DNA of 64,000 bases from assembly GCA_016287095.1 (NCBI GenBank), contig JAEEVK010000004.1, positions 1-64,000 of the forward strand, written 5' to 3'. This document shows positions 1-11,458 of the stretch, in pieces. Position 1 is the stretch's first letter, and every line of letters starts with the position of its first letter. The position numbers and the translations under genes were made by a program. This DNA comes from Lachnospiraceae bacterium (GTDB lineage Bacteria > Bacillota > Clostridia > Lachnospirales > Lachnospiraceae). Under the pieces are notes generated by a model that searched no databases, had not been told where the DNA came from, and saw nothing but the letters and a program-made list of their open reading frames with translations.

Positions 1-3000
1 GCACGAACGCCCTTGATCTTAAGGATATCGTGAGGATTAACACTACCTTCTGTCAGCTCATCACCGGCCTCTAATACCTGTCCGTCTGTAACCTTTATTC
101 TTGAACCGTAAGGAATGAGGTAAGCCTTGGATTCGCCTGTCTCATCGTTATTAACGATAATCTCACGTTTCTTCTTGGTATCGTTAATGGTAACGGTTCC
201 CGCAAATTCTGATATAATAGCAAGTCCCTTAGGTGTTCTTGCCTCGAAGAGCTCCTCGACACGGGGAAGACCCTGTGTGATATCGTCTCCGGCAACACCA
301 CCGGTATGGAATGTACGCATGGTAAGCTGTGTACCGGGCTCACCGATACTCTGTGCTGCTATAATACCTACAGCTTCACCTACCTGAACAGGCTCGCCTG
401 TAGCCATGTTAGCGCCATAGCACTTAGCACAGATACCAAGATGTGAACGGCAGGTAAGTACCGTACGGATCTTTATCGAAGTTCCACGTGCTGCTTTAAT
501 GGCATCCTGAAGATCTTTCATCTTCTTCTCTTTCTCATCGGGATCCGTCTCTGTATCGGGATCTATGCCATTTTCCTTGCACCACTGCTTAGCATTTTCT
601 TCAATAACTTTTCTCTTAAGGATTGCTTCTGCACGCTTAGGTGTGATCATATGATTCTTCTTTACAATGATCTCACCGTTATCATCATAAATATCATCGC
701 ATGAGAAACGTCCTGTAATACGGTCTTTTAAAGACTCGATAACTTCCTTGCTGTCTGCAAAAGTCTTTACTTCCATACCCGGAATCATATCAAGACCTTC
801 ACAACAGTCATTTTCACGAATGATCTGATCCTGTGATACATCAACCAGACGTCTGGTCAGATAACCCGAGTCTGCAGTACGAAGAGCCGTATCGGAAAGT
901 CCCTTACGGGCACCGTGTGCTGAGATGAAGTATTCCAGAACGTCAAGACCTTCACGGAAGTTAGCCTTGATAGGAAGCTCGATAGTCTTACCTGATGTAT
1001 CTGCCATCAGACCACGCATACCGGCAAGCTGTTTGATCTGCTTGTCAGAACCACGGGCTCCTGAGTCAGCCATCATGTAAATGTTATTGTATTTATCAAG
1101 ACCCTGCATCAGCTTAACAGTAATCTCTTCATCGGCTTTCTTCCATGTCTCTATAACAGCTTTGTAACGTTCCTCATCGGTAAGGAAACCTCTGCGGTAC
1201 TTCTTAGCTATTGTATCAACATCTGCTTCAGCCTTTGCTACGATATCCTTCTTTTCCGGAGGAACTGTCATGTCCGAAATAGAAACTGTCATGGCTGCTC
1301 TTGTAGAGTACTTATAACCGAGTGACTTAATAGCATCAAGTGTCTCAGCAGTCATTGTTGCGCCATGATTGTTGATGCACTTTTCAAGGATGCCCTTAAG
1401 CTGCTTTTTCTTTACAAGGAAATCAATCTCAAGGTCGAGATAATTTTCCTTCTTACTTCTGTCAACATATCCTAAATCCTGAGAAATAGCCTCATTTAAG
1501 ATAAGTCGTCCAAGTGTTGTATCGATAACCTTGGTGATCTTCTCACCTGTCTCGGGCCATATACCCTCACGTCTAACCTTGATAGGTGCCTGAAGGGTTA
1601 TAAATCCATTCTCATAGGCAAGGATAGCTTCAGCAGTATTCTTGTAGAAGCTGCCTGCACCCTTATCATTTTCCTTAAGTAATGTCAGATAGTAGATACC
1701 AAGTACCATATCCTGTGAAGGAACGGCAACGGGACCACCGTCAGAAGGCTTAAGCAGGTTGTTAGGTGAAAGCATAAGGAATCTTGCCTCAGCCTGTGCC
1801 TCAACTGACAAAGGAAGATGCACAGCCATCTGGTCACCATCGAAGTCGGCGTTGAACGCTGTACATACGAGGGGATGAAGCTTGATAGCTTTACCTTCAA
1901 CAAGGATGGGCTCGAAAGCCTGGATACCAAGTCTGTGCAGTGTAGGAGCACGGTTCAGCATAACGGGATGCTCATGAATGACATCCTCAAGGATATCCCA
2001 AACCTGAGTCTCCAGATGCTCTACCATCTTCTTAGCCTGCTTGATGTTAGTAGCTATACCGCGGGCATTAAGCTCCTTCATAACGAAAGGCTTAAAGAGC
2101 TCGATAGCCATCTCCTTAGGCAGACCGCACTGATAAATCTTTAATTCGGGACCAACGACGATAACTGAACGTCCTGAGTAGTCAACACGCTTACCCAGAA
2201 GGTTCTGTCTGAAACGTCCCTGCTTACCCTTTAACAGATCTGAAAGTGATTTTAAGTTTCTGTTGCCGGGGCCTGTAACTGCACGTCCGCGGCGGCCGTT
2301 ATCGATAAGAGCATCAACAGCCTCCTGGAGCATACGCTTCTCGTTACGTACGATGATTTCAGGAGTTCCTAAGGTAAGGAGCTTCTTTAATCTGTTATTT
2401 CTGTTAATGATACGACGATAAAGATCGTTCATATCGGATGTTGCAAAACGTCCGCCATCGAGCTGAACCATAGGACGCAGATCCGGAGGAAGTACGGGGA
2501 TAGCCTGGAGTATCATCCACTCAGGCTTATTTCCTGACTCACGGAATGCTTCGAATACCTCAAGTCTCTTAATGATCCTTGCACGCTTCTGTCCTGTTGA
2601 AGCCTCTAACTCTGCATGAAGCTCCTCGCAATCCTTTTCGAGATCGATCTTCTTTAAGAGCTCGAGTATTGCCTCAGCACCCATACCTACGCGGAATGCG
2701 TCTTCCTGAGGCCACTTTTCCTTAGCTTCATTGTATTCATACTCTGAAAGAATGTCCTTGTTGTTAAGGGTTGTAATACCCTTATCAAGAACTATATATG
2801 ATGCGAAATAAAGTACTTTCTCTAAGTTTCTGGGTGAAATATCAAGGATTAAGCCCATACGTGAAGGGATGCCCTTGAAATACCAGATATGTGATACGGG
2901 TGCAGCAAGATCGATATGTCCCATTCTCTCACGACGAACGGAAGCCTTAGTAACCTCAACACCACACTTATCACAGATAACGCCCTTGAAACGGATCTTT

Positions 3001-3221
3001 TTATACTTACCGCAGTGACACTCCCAGTCCTTGCTGGGTCCGAATATTTTCTCGCAGAAAAGACCGTCTCTCTCAGGCTTTAAGGTACGGTAGTTAATGG
3101 TTTCTGCCTTCTTTACCTCAGCCCTTGACCATTCGCGGATCTTCTCAGGAGACGCAAGTCCGATACGGATAGCATCATAATTTATATCTTTAACAGTATC
3201 TGTATTGTAATCTGTAGACAT
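1..3221 (-). CDS. rpoC: DNA-directed RNA polymerase subunit beta' (3' end outside window)
   Basis: Largest catalytic subunit of RNA polymerase. The ORF track omits it because the frame leaves the window at base 1. Translating the minus strand from the ATG at 3221 gives [21 protein letters not shown] and about 1073 residues. Visible landmarks are the N-terminal zinc site (CHCGKYKK...CDKCGVEV, about residues 68-90), the catalytic magnesium loop [10 protein letters not shown] near residue 457, and the second zinc cluster [13 protein letters not shown] near residue 930, followed by [16 protein letters not shown]. About 120-150 C-terminal residues should lie to the left of the window. AGGAAAGG upstream of the ATG is the ribosome binding site. 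It lies 45 nt downstream of rpoB and is certainly co-transcribed with it. Confidence 0.98.
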   Translation of the reverse strand, partial: MSTDYNTDTVKDINYDAIRIGLASPEKIREWSRAEVKKAETINYRTLKPERDGLFCEKIFGPSKDWECHCGKYKKIRFKGVICDKCGVEVTKASVRRERMGHIDLAAPVSHIWYFKGIPSRMGLILDISPRNLEKVLYFASYIVLDKGITTLNNKDILSEYEYNEAKEKWPQEDAFRVGMGAEAILELLKKIDLEKDCEELHAELEASTGQKRARIIKRLEVFEAFRESGNKPEWMILQAIPVLPPDLRPMVQLDGGRFATSDMNDLYRRIINRNNRLKKLLTLGTPEIIVRNEKRMLQEAVDALIDNGRRGRAVTGPGNRNLKSLSDLLKGKQGRFRQNLLGKRVDYSGRSVIVVGPELKIYQCGLPKEMAIELFKPFVMKELNARGIATNIKQAKKMVEHLETQVWDILEDVIHEHPVMLNRAPTLHRLGIQAFEPILVEGKAIKLHPLVCTAFNADFDGDQMAVHLPLSVEAQAEARFLMLSPNNLLKPSDGGPVAVPSQDMVLGIYYLTLLKENDKGAGSFYKNTAEAILAYENGFITLQAPIKVRREGIWPETGEKITKVIDTTLGRLILNEAISQDLGYVDRSKKENYLDLEIDFLVKKKQLKGILEKCINNHGATMTAETLDAIKSLGYKYSTRAAMTVSISDMTVPPEKKDIVAKAEADVDTIAKKYRRGFLTDEERYKAVIETWKKADEEITVKLMQGLDKYNNIYMMADSGARGSDKQIKQLAGMRGLMADTSGKTIELPIKANFREGLDVLEYFISAHGARKGLSDTALRTADSGYLTRRLVDVSQDQIIRENDCCEGLDMIPGMEVKTFADSKEVIESLKDRITGRFSCDDIYDDNGEIIVKKNHMITPKRAEAILKRKVIEENAKQWCKENGIDPDTETDPDEKEKKMKDLQDAIKAARGTSIKIRTVLTCRSHLGICAKCYGANMATGEPVQVGEAVGIIAAQSIGEPGTQLTMRTFHTGGVAGDDITQGLPRVEELFEARTPKGLAIISEFAGTVTINDTKKKREIIVNNDETGESKAYLIPYGSRIKVTDGQVLEAGDELTEGSVNPHDILKIKGVR

Positions 3222-3266
3222 AATTACTTTCCTTTCCTATTTTCTTCTGTATTTTATAGGCCTAAC

Positions 3267-6200
3267 TTAAACCTCGTCATCCGAGCTGTCATCGTTATAA
3301 TCTGCATACATATCATCATCCTGCATATAGGAATCATATGAATCATACATATCCCCATTACCGTCAGGATCGCCTTCTAATACAGAATATCCGGCGTCTT
3401 CATATTCATCATCGTAAGACTTGTTGTAATCATCCTCGGTACCTTCACGCCAAGCCTCCCCGGTATTCTCACTGTAATCGATATCCTCGGTAAGCTTGAT
3501 CTCCTCACCGTTTTCATCAAGTACGGTAACATCCAGTGCCAGGGACTGAAGTTCCTTTAAGAGCACCTTAAATGACTCGGGAATGCCGGGCTTTGAAATA
3601 TTCTCGCCCTTAACAATTGCCTCATAAGTCTTAATACGTCCGGTAACATCATCAGACTTAACTGTAAGGATTTCCTGAAGTACATGGCTTGCACCATAAG
3701 CTTCAAGAGCCCAAACTTCCATCTCACCGAAACGCTGTCCACCGAACTGGGCTTTACCACCGAGAGGCTGCTGTGTAACAAGTGAGTAAGGTCCGATCGA
3801 ACGAGCATGGATCTTATCATCTACTAAGTGGTGCAGCTTCAGGTAGTGCATGAATCCGATCGTAACCGCTCCGTCGAAGTACTCTCCTGAACGACCGTCA
3901 CGAAGTCTTACCTTACCGTCACGGTTGATCGGAACACCTCTCCAGTTGTCACGGCTCTTAAGGTTGCTTTCCGAACCAAGATATGCCATAACTTCTTTTC
4001 CGACTATCTTAGCATACTTAGAGGTGAAATCCTCCATATCGGAATCGAACTCTTCGCCCTTTTCCTCTGCCTTATCTGCCCATGCCTGCTTCTCTTCTTC
4101 ATCGAAAGGAAGGTTAGCATAGTCGTTAGCCATATCAAGTGTATCCTGGATATCATCCTCGTCAGCACCGTCAAATACGGGTGTTGAAATATTGAATCCA
4201 AGTACCTTTGCAGCCAGACTTAAGTGAATCTCAAGCACCTGACCGATATTCATACGTGAAGGCACGCCCAAAGGATTAAGCACGATATCAAGCGGTCTGC
4301 CGTTAGGAAGGAAAGGCATATCCTCTACGGGAAGTACACGGGAAACAACACCCTTGTTTCCGTGACGGCCTGCCATCTTATCACCGACCTGGATCTTTCT
4401 CTTCTGAGCTATATATACACGCACGGTCTGGTTAACACCGGGCTGCATCTCATCACCGTTTTCTCTGGTGAATACCTTTGTATCTACGATAATACCGTAC
4501 TCTCCATGAGGTACACGAAGAGAGGTATCACGAACTTCTCTTGCTTTCTCACCGAAGATTGCACGAAGCAGTTTCTCTTCGGGTGTAAGATCTGTCTCTC
4601 CCTTAGGAGTAACACGTCCTACCAAGATATCACCTGCACGAACCTCTGCACCGATGCGGATGATACCGCGCTCGTCAAGGTCTTTAAGTGCATCATCACC
4701 TACGCCTGAAATATCTCTTGTGATCTGCTCAGGTCCGAGCTTTGTATCACGGGCTTCTACATCATACTCCTCGATATGTACGGAAGTATAAACATCTTCA
4801 GCCACAAGTCTTTCGCTAAGCAGAACAGCATCCTCGTAATTGTAACCTTCCCAGGTCATGAAACCGATAAGAGGGTTGGTACCGAGTGCCAGCTCACCAT
4901 GGTCTGTTGAAGGACCGTCTGCGATAACCTGACCTGCCTTAACCACATCACCCTTATTTACGATAGGCTTCTGGTTGATGCAGGTACCCTGGTTACTTCT
5001 GGTAAACTTAATGAGCTTGTACTCATCACGGGTGCCGTCATCTTTCTTTATAACAATGTGGGTAGCGGTAGCTTTTTCTACCTTACCTGCATTCTTTGCT
5101 ACTACACAGACACCTGAGTCAACAGCTGTCTTATGCTCCATACCGGTACCGACAACGGGTGCCTGGGTATTGAGAAGCGGAACTGCCTGACGCTGCATGT
5201 TTGAACCCATCAGCGCACGGTTAGCATCGTCATTCTCAAGGAAGGGAATAAGTGCTGTAGCTACAGAGAATACCATCTTAGGTGACACATCCATGAAATC
5301 AACCTTGGTACTCTGGAACTGTGATGTATCCTCCTTGAAACGTCCTGAAACGTTTGCATTTATGAAATGACCTTCTGCATCAAGAGGAGTATTAGCCTGA
5401 GCTACTACGTACTTATCCTCTTCATCGGCAGTCATATAAACAACTTCATCGGTAACCTTGGGATTCTCGGGATCTGATTTATCAACCCTGCGGTAAGGAG
5501 CCTCGATAAATCCATATTCATTGATCCTTGCATAGGATGCAAGAGAGTTGATCAGACCGATGTTAGGACCTTCGGGTGTCTCGATAGGACACATTCTTCC
5601 GTAATGAGAGTAGTGAACATCACGTACCTCGAAGGAAGCTCTGTCTCGTGACAGACCGCCGGGACCAAGTGCTGAAAGTCTTCTCTTGTGAGCGAGCTCG
5701 CCAAGAGGGTTATGCTGATCCATGAACTGTGACAGCTGTGAACTTCCGAAGAACTCCTTAACTGCTGCAGTTACAGGCTTGATATTTATAAGGTTCTGAG
5801 GACTTACATCATCAGGATTGGTGGTTGTCATTCTCTCACGAACAACTCTCTCCATTCTTGAAAGACCGATACGGTACTGATTCTGAAGAAGCTCACCAAC
5901 TGCTCTGATACGTCTGTTTCCTAAGTGGTCGATATCATCCTTGTAGCCTACGCCATACTCAAGGTGAATATTGTAACTTACTGAAGCAAAGATATCCTCT
6001 TTAGTAATGTGCTTAGGGATAAGAAGTGCCGTGCTTCTCTTGATAGCATCCTTAAGCTCATCCTCGTTCTCATACTGCTCAAGTAAAGCCTTAAGAGCAG
6101 GATAGTAAACAGGCTCGGTGATACCAAGCTCTGCCTTCATGTCATCATCACATTCAAAAGGAAGATGGCAGGCAATATCAACTGCCATATTTGAGATAAC

Positions 6201-7241
6201 CTTTACGTTATGGTCCTCAGCCTTTAATGTGATTGAGAAAATACCTGCATTCTGGATCTCATCCGCTAAAGCTTCGCTAATGGTTGTTCCTGCCTCGGCG
6301 AGGATCTCACCGGTCTCGCTGTTTACTACATCCTCAGCCAGTGTGCATCCAACTACACGACGCTTTAATGCAAGCTTTTTATTGAACTTATAACGTCCAA
6401 CCTTTGCGAGGTCGTAACGTCTTACATCGAAGAACATGCTTCTTACCAGTGAATCTGCACTCTCAAGAGAGATGGGCTCACCGGGACGAAGCTTCTTATA
6501 TAATTCCTTTAAGCCGCCTTCATAGCTGTCCTCTTCAGCAACCTCTGCGGGTTCCTTGGAAAGAGAAGCCTGAATCTTGGGCTCATCACCGAACATATCT
6601 ATAAGCTGTGCCTTTGTACCAACACCTAAAGCACGCAAAAATACCGTAATCGGCACTTTCCTGTTACGGTCAACACGTACATAAAATACATCATTTGAAT
6701 CGGTCTCATACTCGAGCCATGCACCACGGCTGGGAATAACCGTACATGCATAAAGCTTCTTACCTAACTTATCATGGGTAATATCATAGTAGATACCGGG
6801 GGAACGAACCAGCTGGCTGACGATAACACGCTCAGCTCCGTTAATAACGAATGTTCCCGTATCAGTCATTAAGGGGAAATCGCCCATAAAGATATCATGG
6901 GTCTTTATAACATCTTCGTCTTCCTTATTGTGAAGCAGGACCTTTACTTTAAGGGGTGCCGCATATGTAGCGTCACGTTCCTTGCATTCTTCAATAGTAT
7001 ACTTGATGTCATCCTTGCAGAGCTGGAAATCAATAAATTCAAGACTGAGCTTTCCATTGTAGTCCTCGATGGGAGATATATCCCTGAAAACCTCATGCAG
7101 TCCTTCGGTAAGGAACCAGTTGTAGGAATCCTTCTGAACCTCAATAAGGTTTGGCATCTCCAAGACTTCCTTCTGCCTTGAGTAACTCATTCGCACGCCC
7201 TTACCGACCTTGATAGGACGTATCCTGTTTTTTTCCATCAT
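3267..7241 (-). CDS. rpoB: DNA-directed RNA polymerase subunit beta
   Basis: Beta subunit of RNA polymerase. The ORF track starts at 7295, but GGGGTG lies at good spacing before the tandem ATGATG at 7241/7238 and family homology begins at [13 protein letters not shown], so 7241 is preferred (1324 aa). The rifampicin region, around residues 495-530, reads [20 protein letters not shown] and then [10 protein letters not shown]. Its Asp, His and Ser resistance positions look wild type. The switch/catalytic segments [10 protein letters not shown] and the C-terminal clamp [20 protein letters not shown] are intact. After the clamp there is an unusually long acidic tail of about 70 residues, rich in D, E, Y and S. 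rpoC follows 45 nt downstream. No rplJ or rplL lies upstream, and the promoter is immediately before the gene. Confidence 0.98.
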   Translation of the reverse strand: MMEKNRIRPIKVGKGVRMSYSRQKEVLEMPNLIEVQKDSYNWFLTEGLHEVFRDISPIEDYNGKLSLEFIDFQLCKDDIKYTIEECKERDATYAAPLKVKVLLHNKEDEDVIKTHDIFMGDFPLMTDTGTFVINGAERVIVSQLVRSPGIYYDITHDKLGKKLYACTVIPSRGAWLEYETDSNDVFYVRVDRNRKVPITVFLRALGVGTKAQLIDMFGDEPKIQASLSKEPAEVAEEDSYEGGLKELYKKLRPGEPISLESADSLVRSMFFDVRRYDLAKVGRYKFNKKLALKRRVVGCTLAEDVVNSETGEILAEAGTTISEALADEIQNAGIFSITLKAEDHNVKVISNMAVDIACHLPFECDDDMKAELGITEPVYYPALKALLEQYENEDELKDAIKRSTALLIPKHITKEDIFASVSYNIHLEYGVGYKDDIDHLGNRRIRAVGELLQNQYRIGLSRMERVVRERMTTTNPDDVSPQNLINIKPVTAAVKEFFGSSQLSQFMDQHNPLGELAHKRRLSALGPGGLSRDRASFEVRDVHYSHYGRMCPIETPEGPNIGLINSLASYARINEYGFIEAPYRRVDKSDPENPKVTDEVVYMTADEEDKYVVAQANTPLDAEGHFINANVSGRFKEDTSQFQSTKVDFMDVSPKMVFSVATALIPFLENDDANRALMGSNMQRQAVPLLNTQAPVVGTGMEHKTAVDSGVCVVAKNAGKVEKATATHIVIKKDDGTRDEYKLIKFTRSNQGTCINQKPIVNKGDVVKAGQVIADGPSTDHGELALGTNPLIGFMTWEGYNYEDAVLLSERLVAEDVYTSVHIEEYDVEARDTKLGPEQITRDISGVGDDALKDLDERGIIRIGAEVRAGDILVGRVTPKGETDLTPEEKLLRAIFGEKAREVRDTSLRVPHGEYGIIVDTKVFTRENGDEMQPGVNQTVRVYIAQKRKIQVGDKMAGRHGNKGVVSRVLPVEDMPFLPNGRPLDIVLNPLGVPSRMNIGQVLEIHLSLAAKVLGFNISTPVFDGADEDDIQDTLDMANDYANLPFDEEEKQAWADKAEEKGEEFDSDMEDFTSKYAKIVGKEVMAYLGSESNLKSRDNWRGVPINRDGKVRLRDGRSGEYFDGAVTIGFMHYLKLHHLVDDKIHARSIGPYSLVTQQPLGGKAQFGGQRFGEMEVWALEAYGASHVLQEILTVKSDDVTGRIKTYEAIVKGENISKPGIPESFKVLLKELQSLALDVTVLDENGEEIKLTEDIDYSENTGEAWREGTEDDYNKSYDDEYEDAGYSVLEGDPDGNGDMYDSYDSYMQDDDMYADYNDDSSDDEV

Positions 7242-7357
7242 TGATGTGTCACCCCTTGAATATATTTGGTAGAACTTATGAAAATGTGCTTGCATTCATA
7301 CGAAAATATGCTATAATAATATAAATGGGCATACTTCCAGATAATCGTGCATTGTCC

Positions 7358-7386
7358 ATAATAACACATATTTGTCAAGATGTCAA
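7358..7386 (-). promoter_or_regulatory. Sigma-A promoter of rpoBC
   Basis: On the minus strand TTGACA (7386-7381), a 17-bp spacer and TATTAT (7363-7358) form a near-consensus promoter. It predicts a leader of about 110 nt before the rpoB start. A second TTGACA begins 8 nt after the first and may compete for the -35 position. Confidence 0.85.
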
Positions 7387-7474
7387 GGCTATTTTTTTAT
7401 TTCTCAAAAATATCCTATAGCACCTTTAAAACCGCATAATTTCAATGGTTTAAGCCAATTGTTAGTCACAACTT

Positions 7475-7526
7475 ACCGACTGTGGATGACAAGATTTTTA
7501 ATCTGTCATACAAGGTCGGTTTTTTG
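7475..7526 (+). terminator. Terminator-like hairpin between divergent genes (orphan)
   Basis: ACCGAC (7475-7480) pairs with GTCGGT (7515-7520). An inner stem joins ATGACAAGATT and AATCTGTCAT with a bulge, and a run of T follows on the plus strand. It sits upstream of both the rpoB promoter and the helix-turn-helix gene, and no plus-strand gene precedes it, so the transcript it would stop is not visible. The stretch 7296-7622 holds otherwise only the rpoB promoter and leader. Confidence 0.5.
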
Positions 7527-7621
7527 TTTCCTATTATATAAGGATATTTCTATACAGAATCTGTTCTGATTTCGGATATCTAATGTAATAGTAGTTATAT
7601 AGTAATATAACTACCTGGCTC

Positions 7622-7650
7622 TTGTTGGATTTTTATAAATCTGTTAATAT
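7622..7650 (+). promoter_or_regulatory. Promoter of the helix-turn-helix gene
   Basis: TTGTTG (7622-7627), a 17-bp spacer and TAATAT (7645-7650). Just upstream, 7591-7614, is a perfect 10-bp inverted repeat (GTAGTTATAT and its complement around AGTA). The predicted start region carries the 12-bp palindrome CACTGATCAGTG at 7658-7669. Both are plausible operator sites, possibly for the regulator encoded downstream. Confidence 0.55.
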
Positions 7651-7657
7651 ATTAAGG

Positions 7658-7822
7658 CACTGATCAGTGTACGTCATCTTTAAAGTGCTCCGGTCGGATG
7701 TGAGGTTACATCCGGCTGGAGGTTTTTGTCTTTACGGTTATTACGAAGCACTTAATAACCCGCTAATAACCGGTCAGTCAGTGTTTAAGACTGAAAAACA
7801 AAAACATATTAAGGAGATCGAA
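7658..7822 (+). promoter_or_regulatory. Structured 5' leader of the helix-turn-helix gene
   Basis: About 165 nt lie between the promoter and the ATG at 7823. AAGTGCT (7683-7689) pairs with AGCACTT (7747-7753) and encloses the hairpin CGGATGT/ACATCCG (7695-7714). GGAGGTTTTTG follows the hairpin. I do not recognise a riboswitch class. The arrangement suggests leader-level control. Confidence 0.4.
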
Positions 7823-8287
7823 ATGGAAAGTAAAAACAATAATCCAGAAATTACTAATGTAGACTTGGATAATCCCGGAAATGCTATTTCAAGTCTCTTT
7901 GAAGAACAAAGGACAAGATTACTATCATACTTTACTATGATCCAAGAGAAGTACAATATAACTGCAAAAGCAATAGCTAAGGCCGTCGGAATAGCCGAAA
8001 GAACTTTACACAGAATAAGATTCGAAGATCACGAACCTTTTCCGAGTACTTATGTTCAGATGTTAAATAAACTTAATCTTTCTTCACTTCCGGAAAAAGA
8101 CTCTCTTCTAAAGGAGCTTTTCCCGGAAGTACAGGATAAACCATATGCCTGTGATCCGAAATGTCCGTTTATTCATAACTTCCGCATGTATCTGTCTGAT
8201 CAAGAGTATATCTGTATGCTGAAGTGTAAACTACACAATTTACAAAACAATCAAAATGTTCATAAGAACGGTAACTCGAAATTATGA
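7823..8287 (+). CDS. Helix-turn-helix protein with C-terminal cysteine motif
   Basis: The ORF track starts at 7667, but the ATG at 7823 has AAGGAG at correct spacing, giving 154 aa (MESKNNNPEI...). Residues about 35-75 form a Cro/C1-type helix-turn-helix (YNITAKAIAKAVGIAERTLH), so a DNA-binding role is likely. The C-terminal third carries cysteines in the pattern CDPKCPF ... CMLKCKLH, which could bind a metal. No enzymatic domain is visible. It is transcribed divergently from rpoBC, with a structured leader and palindromes at its promoter, which would suit autoregulation. I do not recognise a named family, and a phage-like or housekeeping origin cannot be decided from the sequence. Confidence 0.75.
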   Translation: MESKNNNPEITNVDLDNPGNAISSLFEEQRTRLLSYFTMIQEKYNITAKAIAKAVGIAERTLHRIRFEDHEPFPSTYVQMLNKLNLSSLPEKDSLLKELFPEVQDKPYACDPKCPFIHNFRMYLSDQEYICMLKCKLHNLQNNQNVHKNGNSKL

Positions 8288-8307
8288 GATTATGATCAAC
8301 ATTATTC

Positions 8308-8336
8308 TTGACACAGATTGATAATACTGTTATCCT
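8308..8336 (+). promoter_or_regulatory. Promoter of the M15 peptidase gene
   Basis: TTGACA (8308-8313), 17-bp spacer, TATCCT (8331-8336). A short inverted repeat ACTGC/GCAGT follows in the leader at about 8365-8380. Confidence 0.65.
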
Positions 8337-8395
8337 AAGAGGCAGAAAAACTGTTTAGAAAGGATACTGCGTATTGCAGTCAGGTACTAAAATCC

Positions 8396-9220
8396 GTGGC
8401 AAAAAGAATTATCTATATTTTCGTCCTGACACTGCTGACCGGTTTATTAGTATTCAGTATAATGATGATGGTAAAATATTATAAGGAATCAACAGCAGAA
8501 AACGAAAACAAACCAACGGCTGCCGTTACGGAAAATGTTCCGGGTACTCCGACACCCTCCCCTACGGAGCCTCCGTCTTTTGTAACTCCCACACCTACAC
8601 CTGTTCCTTCAGCAACACCTATAGTAGATTATTCAAAAGAATTCTATATGACCAGGATCTCCGATGATATATTTGAGAGGATCAACGGAAAGTCTTATCC
8701 GGAAGATGCCACTATTTCTCTTGATGACCTGAGATGGCTGCATGTTATGCATTACGGATTTGACGGAGAAGTACATGAGGGCGAGCTGATAGTAAATCAC
8801 GCTATCGCTCATGATACTCTTGAAATATTCCGCGAGCTTTTCGATATCAAGTATCCTATAGAAAAAATCCGTCTTATAGACGAATACGACGCTAACGATG
8901 AAGCTTCCATGGAGGATAACAATTCCTCAGCCTTCTGTTACAGGACCATTGCCGAAAGCACAACTCTTTCAAACCATGCATTGGGATTGGCGATTGATAT
9001 CAACACCCTCTATAATCCTTATGTATACGAGCGCAGTGACGGCTCCACATTCCTCCAGCCCGAAAACGCAGGTGACTATGTGGATAGGGACCAGGATAAT
9101 CCTTACTTTATAAAGAAGGATGATGCCTGCTACCAGATCTTTATCAATCACGGCTTCACATGGGGCGGTGACTGGAAATCAAAGAAAGACTACCAGCATT
9201 TTGAGAAAGAGATTAATTAA
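8396..9220 (+). CDS. Membrane-anchored M15-family D-Ala-D-Ala carboxypeptidase-like protein
   Basis: 274 aa from a GTG start. Residues about 5-27 are a single membrane-spanning segment or uncleaved signal anchor. They are followed by a Thr/Pro-rich linker (TPTPSPTEPP, TPTPTPVPSATP), typical of a spacer across the cell wall. The catalytic part, about residues 85-274, matches the M15 (VanY/M15_4) metallopeptidases: SNHALGLAIDIN supplies a zinc His and Asp, and DYQHFE near the C-terminus supplies the second His. Proteins of this type trim peptide stems of peptidoglycan outside the membrane. It has its own promoter and terminator and appears monocistronic. Catalytic specificity is inferred from family only. 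Confidence 0.85.
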   Translation: MAKRIIYIFVLTLLTGLLVFSIMMMVKYYKESTAENENKPTAAVTENVPGTPTPSPTEPPSFVTPTPTPVPSATPIVDYSKEFYMTRISDDIFERINGKSYPEDATISLDDLRWLHVMHYGFDGEVHEGELIVNHAIAHDTLEIFRELFDIKYPIEKIRLIDEYDANDEASMEDNNSSAFCYRTIAESTTLSNHALGLAIDINTLYNPYVYERSDGSTFLQPENAGDYVDRDQDNPYFIKKDDACYQIFINHGFTWGGDWKSKKDYQHFEKEIN

Positions 9221-9233
9221 CATATAAACAATA

Positions 9234-9274
9234 AGCGCCATAACCCGATAAGCTCACGGTTATGACGCTTTTTT
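9234..9274 (+). terminator. Rho-independent terminator
   Basis: AGCGCCATAACC pairs with GGTTATGACGCT (one mismatch) around an 11-nt loop and is followed by six T on the plus strand. It ends the M15 peptidase gene and lies between convergent genes, so it may also weakly stop aguB transcripts. Confidence 0.85.
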
Positions 9275-9321
9275 AATCTCTACTTATATATAAGTAAATA
9301 ATTTTCTAAATGGTACGCGGA

Positions 9322-10197
9322 TCAGAAAACAATATCCTCATACATCTCAGGTCTTCTGTCTCTGAAAATCCCCCATGAAAGTCTGTTTTCCCTGACCTGA
9401 TCCAGATCAAAGGTCTGAACCAGTATCTCTTCTTTGTCCCTTGAAGCACTCTGCACCAGCTCTCCGGTTTCATCAGCTATAAATGACGAACCATAGAAAA
9501 CAAGTGCCGACTTCTGTCCCGCATTTGCCTCACAGGGCTCAACATCCTCACGGCCTATCCTGTTTGCAGCCACTACCGGTACCAGATTTGCTCCTGCATG
9601 TCCCTGCATACATCTTCTCCAGTGAGGCATACTGTCGGTATCAAGTATGGGCTCTGAACCTATGGCTGTGGGATAAAAAATGACTTCTGCACCCTTTAAA
9701 GCAAGCGCCCTTGCAGTCTCCGGGAACCACTGATCCCAGCAGATACCTGCTCCCAGTCTTCCGTATTTAGTATCAAACACCATAAAGCCTGTATTCCCGG
9801 GTGTAAAATAAAATTTCTCCTGGTAAAAATGATCATCCGGGATATGTGTTTTTCTGTATACTCCCAGCAGTTCGCCGTCAGCATCGATCCAAGCAAGGGA
9901 GTTGTATAAAACATTTCCGTCTCTCTCGTAGAAGCTGATAGGAAGCACCACGTCAAGCTCCCTGGCAAGTCTCTTTCCCATCTGAACTGCGGGATTTTCA
10001 TCCACAGGCAGCGCATACTCATAAAAATCGTATCTTTTCTGCTGGCAGAAGTACTCTCTCTCAAAAAGCTCCGGAAGCAGTATGACCTGGGCACCCTTGC
10101 CTGCTGCCTTTCTTACCATCTCCTCAGCCTTTTTAAGATTCTCCTCAACGACCGTACTGCACTGCATCTGTATTGCCGCTACTGTTATATTTCTCAT
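9322..10197 (-). CDS. aguB: N-carbamoylputrescine amidase
   Basis: Hydrolyses N-carbamoylputrescine to putrescine, CO2 and ammonia, the last step of the agmatine route to putrescine. The 291-aa protein is a complete nitrilase-superfamily enzyme. It has the Glu-Lys-Cys triad in LLPELF, YRKTHIPD and GICWDQWFPE, and the AguB-typical segment HWRRCMQGHAGANLVPVVAANR. It is the last gene of the nspC-aguA-aguB transcription unit, 51 nt downstream of aguA. Length and all motifs are normal for the family. The pairing with agmatine deiminase next door supports the substrate assignment over other carbon-nitrogen hydrolases. Confidence 0.95.
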   Translation of the reverse strand: MRNITVAAIQMQCSTVVEENLKKAEEMVRKAAGKGAQVILLPELFEREYFCQQKRYDFYEYALPVDENPAVQMGKRLARELDVVLPISFYERDGNVLYNSLAWIDADGELLGVYRKTHIPDDHFYQEKFYFTPGNTGFMVFDTKYGRLGAGICWDQWFPETARALALKGAEVIFYPTAIGSEPILDTDSMPHWRRCMQGHAGANLVPVVAANRIGREDVEPCEANAGQKSALVFYGSSFIADETGELVQSASRDKEEILVQTFDLDQVRENRLSWGIFRDRRPEMYEDIVF

Positions 10198-10248
10198 CGC
10201 TTAAACTCCTCCAATCTTAAAAGTCATTAAATGTAACTTTATCTGTCA

Positions 10249-11370
10249 TTAGGAGCGACCTCGTGGGATCTGCTGTGTGATACAGTGGATATTTCCACCA
10301 CCGAGCAATATATCCCTTGCCGGAATCTGCACAACTTTTCTCCCGGGACAAAGCTTGCTCATTATCTTTGCGGCTGCATCATCGCTTTCGGTATTGTCTC
10401 CGCCAAACGCAGGCAGTATAACCGCTCCGTTAGAAAAATAGAAATTTACATAAGAAGCTGCCAGCCTTTCACCGACCTCCCGCTCATCCTCGCCTTCTTC
10501 AAATTCATAACCCTTAAGATCTTCTTCCTTTATAAAAACATGCTTTTCGGGGATGGGCAGCTTATGAACCTTTATCTTTCGTCCTTTTGCATCCGTTTCA
10601 GCCTCAAGTACATCCAGATCCTCTTTTGAAAGCGCATACTGCGGATCATTTTCATCATCGGTCCATGCCAGTACTACCTCGCCCGGTCTGATAAATGCAC
10701 ATATATTATCCACATGACCGTCGGTCTCGTCATTATATATACCGTTTGGAAGCCAGATAACCTTCTCTGCTCCCAGATATTCTTTTAACCTGTTTTCTAT
10801 CTCTTCCTTATTTAGTAACGGATTTCTTCCGGGACTGAGCAGGCATTCTGAGGTTACCAGTACAGTACCCTCCCCGTCGGAATGGATAGAACCTCCTTCC
10901 AATACAAAAGGCGCCGCATTATATATTGAGTATCCTTCTTTCTCGGCAAAACACGAAGCAAATGCATCATCCTTTTCCCACGATGCATACAGTCCGTTGT
11001 ACTCGCCGCCCCATGCATTAAAGGACCAGTTTATGGCTCTGACCTCTCCGGTATTATCATTTCGCACAAAAGTAGGTGCCACATCCCTCGCCCATGCATC
11101 ATCGGTCTCTGCCCTAAACACATGGACATTATCTATATCTGAAAGGGCCTCCACCGCAGAAGCATAACTTCTCTCTCCTGCTGCCACAAATACTTCTTCG
11201 GACTCCGCTATGGTCTTGATTATCTCCTTAAAAGCTTTTCTTGCCGCCTTTGCCTCATAAGGCCACGAACCCGGACGCTCGGGCCATATCATTATCGTAC
11301 CCCTGTGAGGTTCAAACTCTCCCGGCATAAAGAAACCATCAGCTTTAGGACTGGATTTAATATCTGCCAT
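10249..11370 (-). CDS. aguA: Agmatine deiminase
   Basis: Converts agmatine to N-carbamoylputrescine and ammonia. The track extends the frame to 11493, overlapping nspC. The ATG at 11370 has AGGAG nine bases upstream and gives the family-typical start [19 protein letters not shown] (373 aa, normal length). Peptidyl-arginine-deiminase-fold landmarks are [14 protein letters not shown], the catalytic His in [10 protein letters not shown] and the catalytic Cys in [13 protein letters not shown] near the C-terminus. It stands between nspC (88 nt upstream) and aguB. Its agmatine would come from the speA-type decarboxylase of the same block. Confidence 0.95.
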   Translation of the reverse strand: MADIKSSPKADGFFMPGEFEPHRGTIMIWPERPGSWPYEAKAARKAFKEIIKTIAESEEVFVAAGERSYASAVEALSDIDNVHVFRAETDDAWARDVAPTFVRNDNTGEVRAINWSFNAWGGEYNGLYASWEKDDAFASCFAEKEGYSIYNAAPFVLEGGSIHSDGEGTVLVTSECLLSPGRNPLLNKEEIENRLKEYLGAEKVIWLPNGIYNDETDGHVDNICAFIRPGEVVLAWTDDENDPQYALSKEDLDVLEAETDAKGRKIKVHKLPIPEKHVFIKEEDLKGYEFEEGEDEREVGERLAASYVNFYFSNGAVILPAFGGDNTESDDAAAKIMSKLCPGRKVVQIPARDILLGGGNIHCITQQIPRGRS

Positions 11371-11458
11371 ATCTCCCATCTCCTCTGATTGTTTTTCCAT
11401 CTTATCATACATTTTTTCTATTGACAATCTTAAAGTCGATTTCTGATTATGTATAACT

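Noticed and set aside
5680-5760. Possible rifampicin-resistance changes in rpoB
   Set aside because: The Asp, His and Ser resistance positions in [24 protein letters not shown] look wild type.
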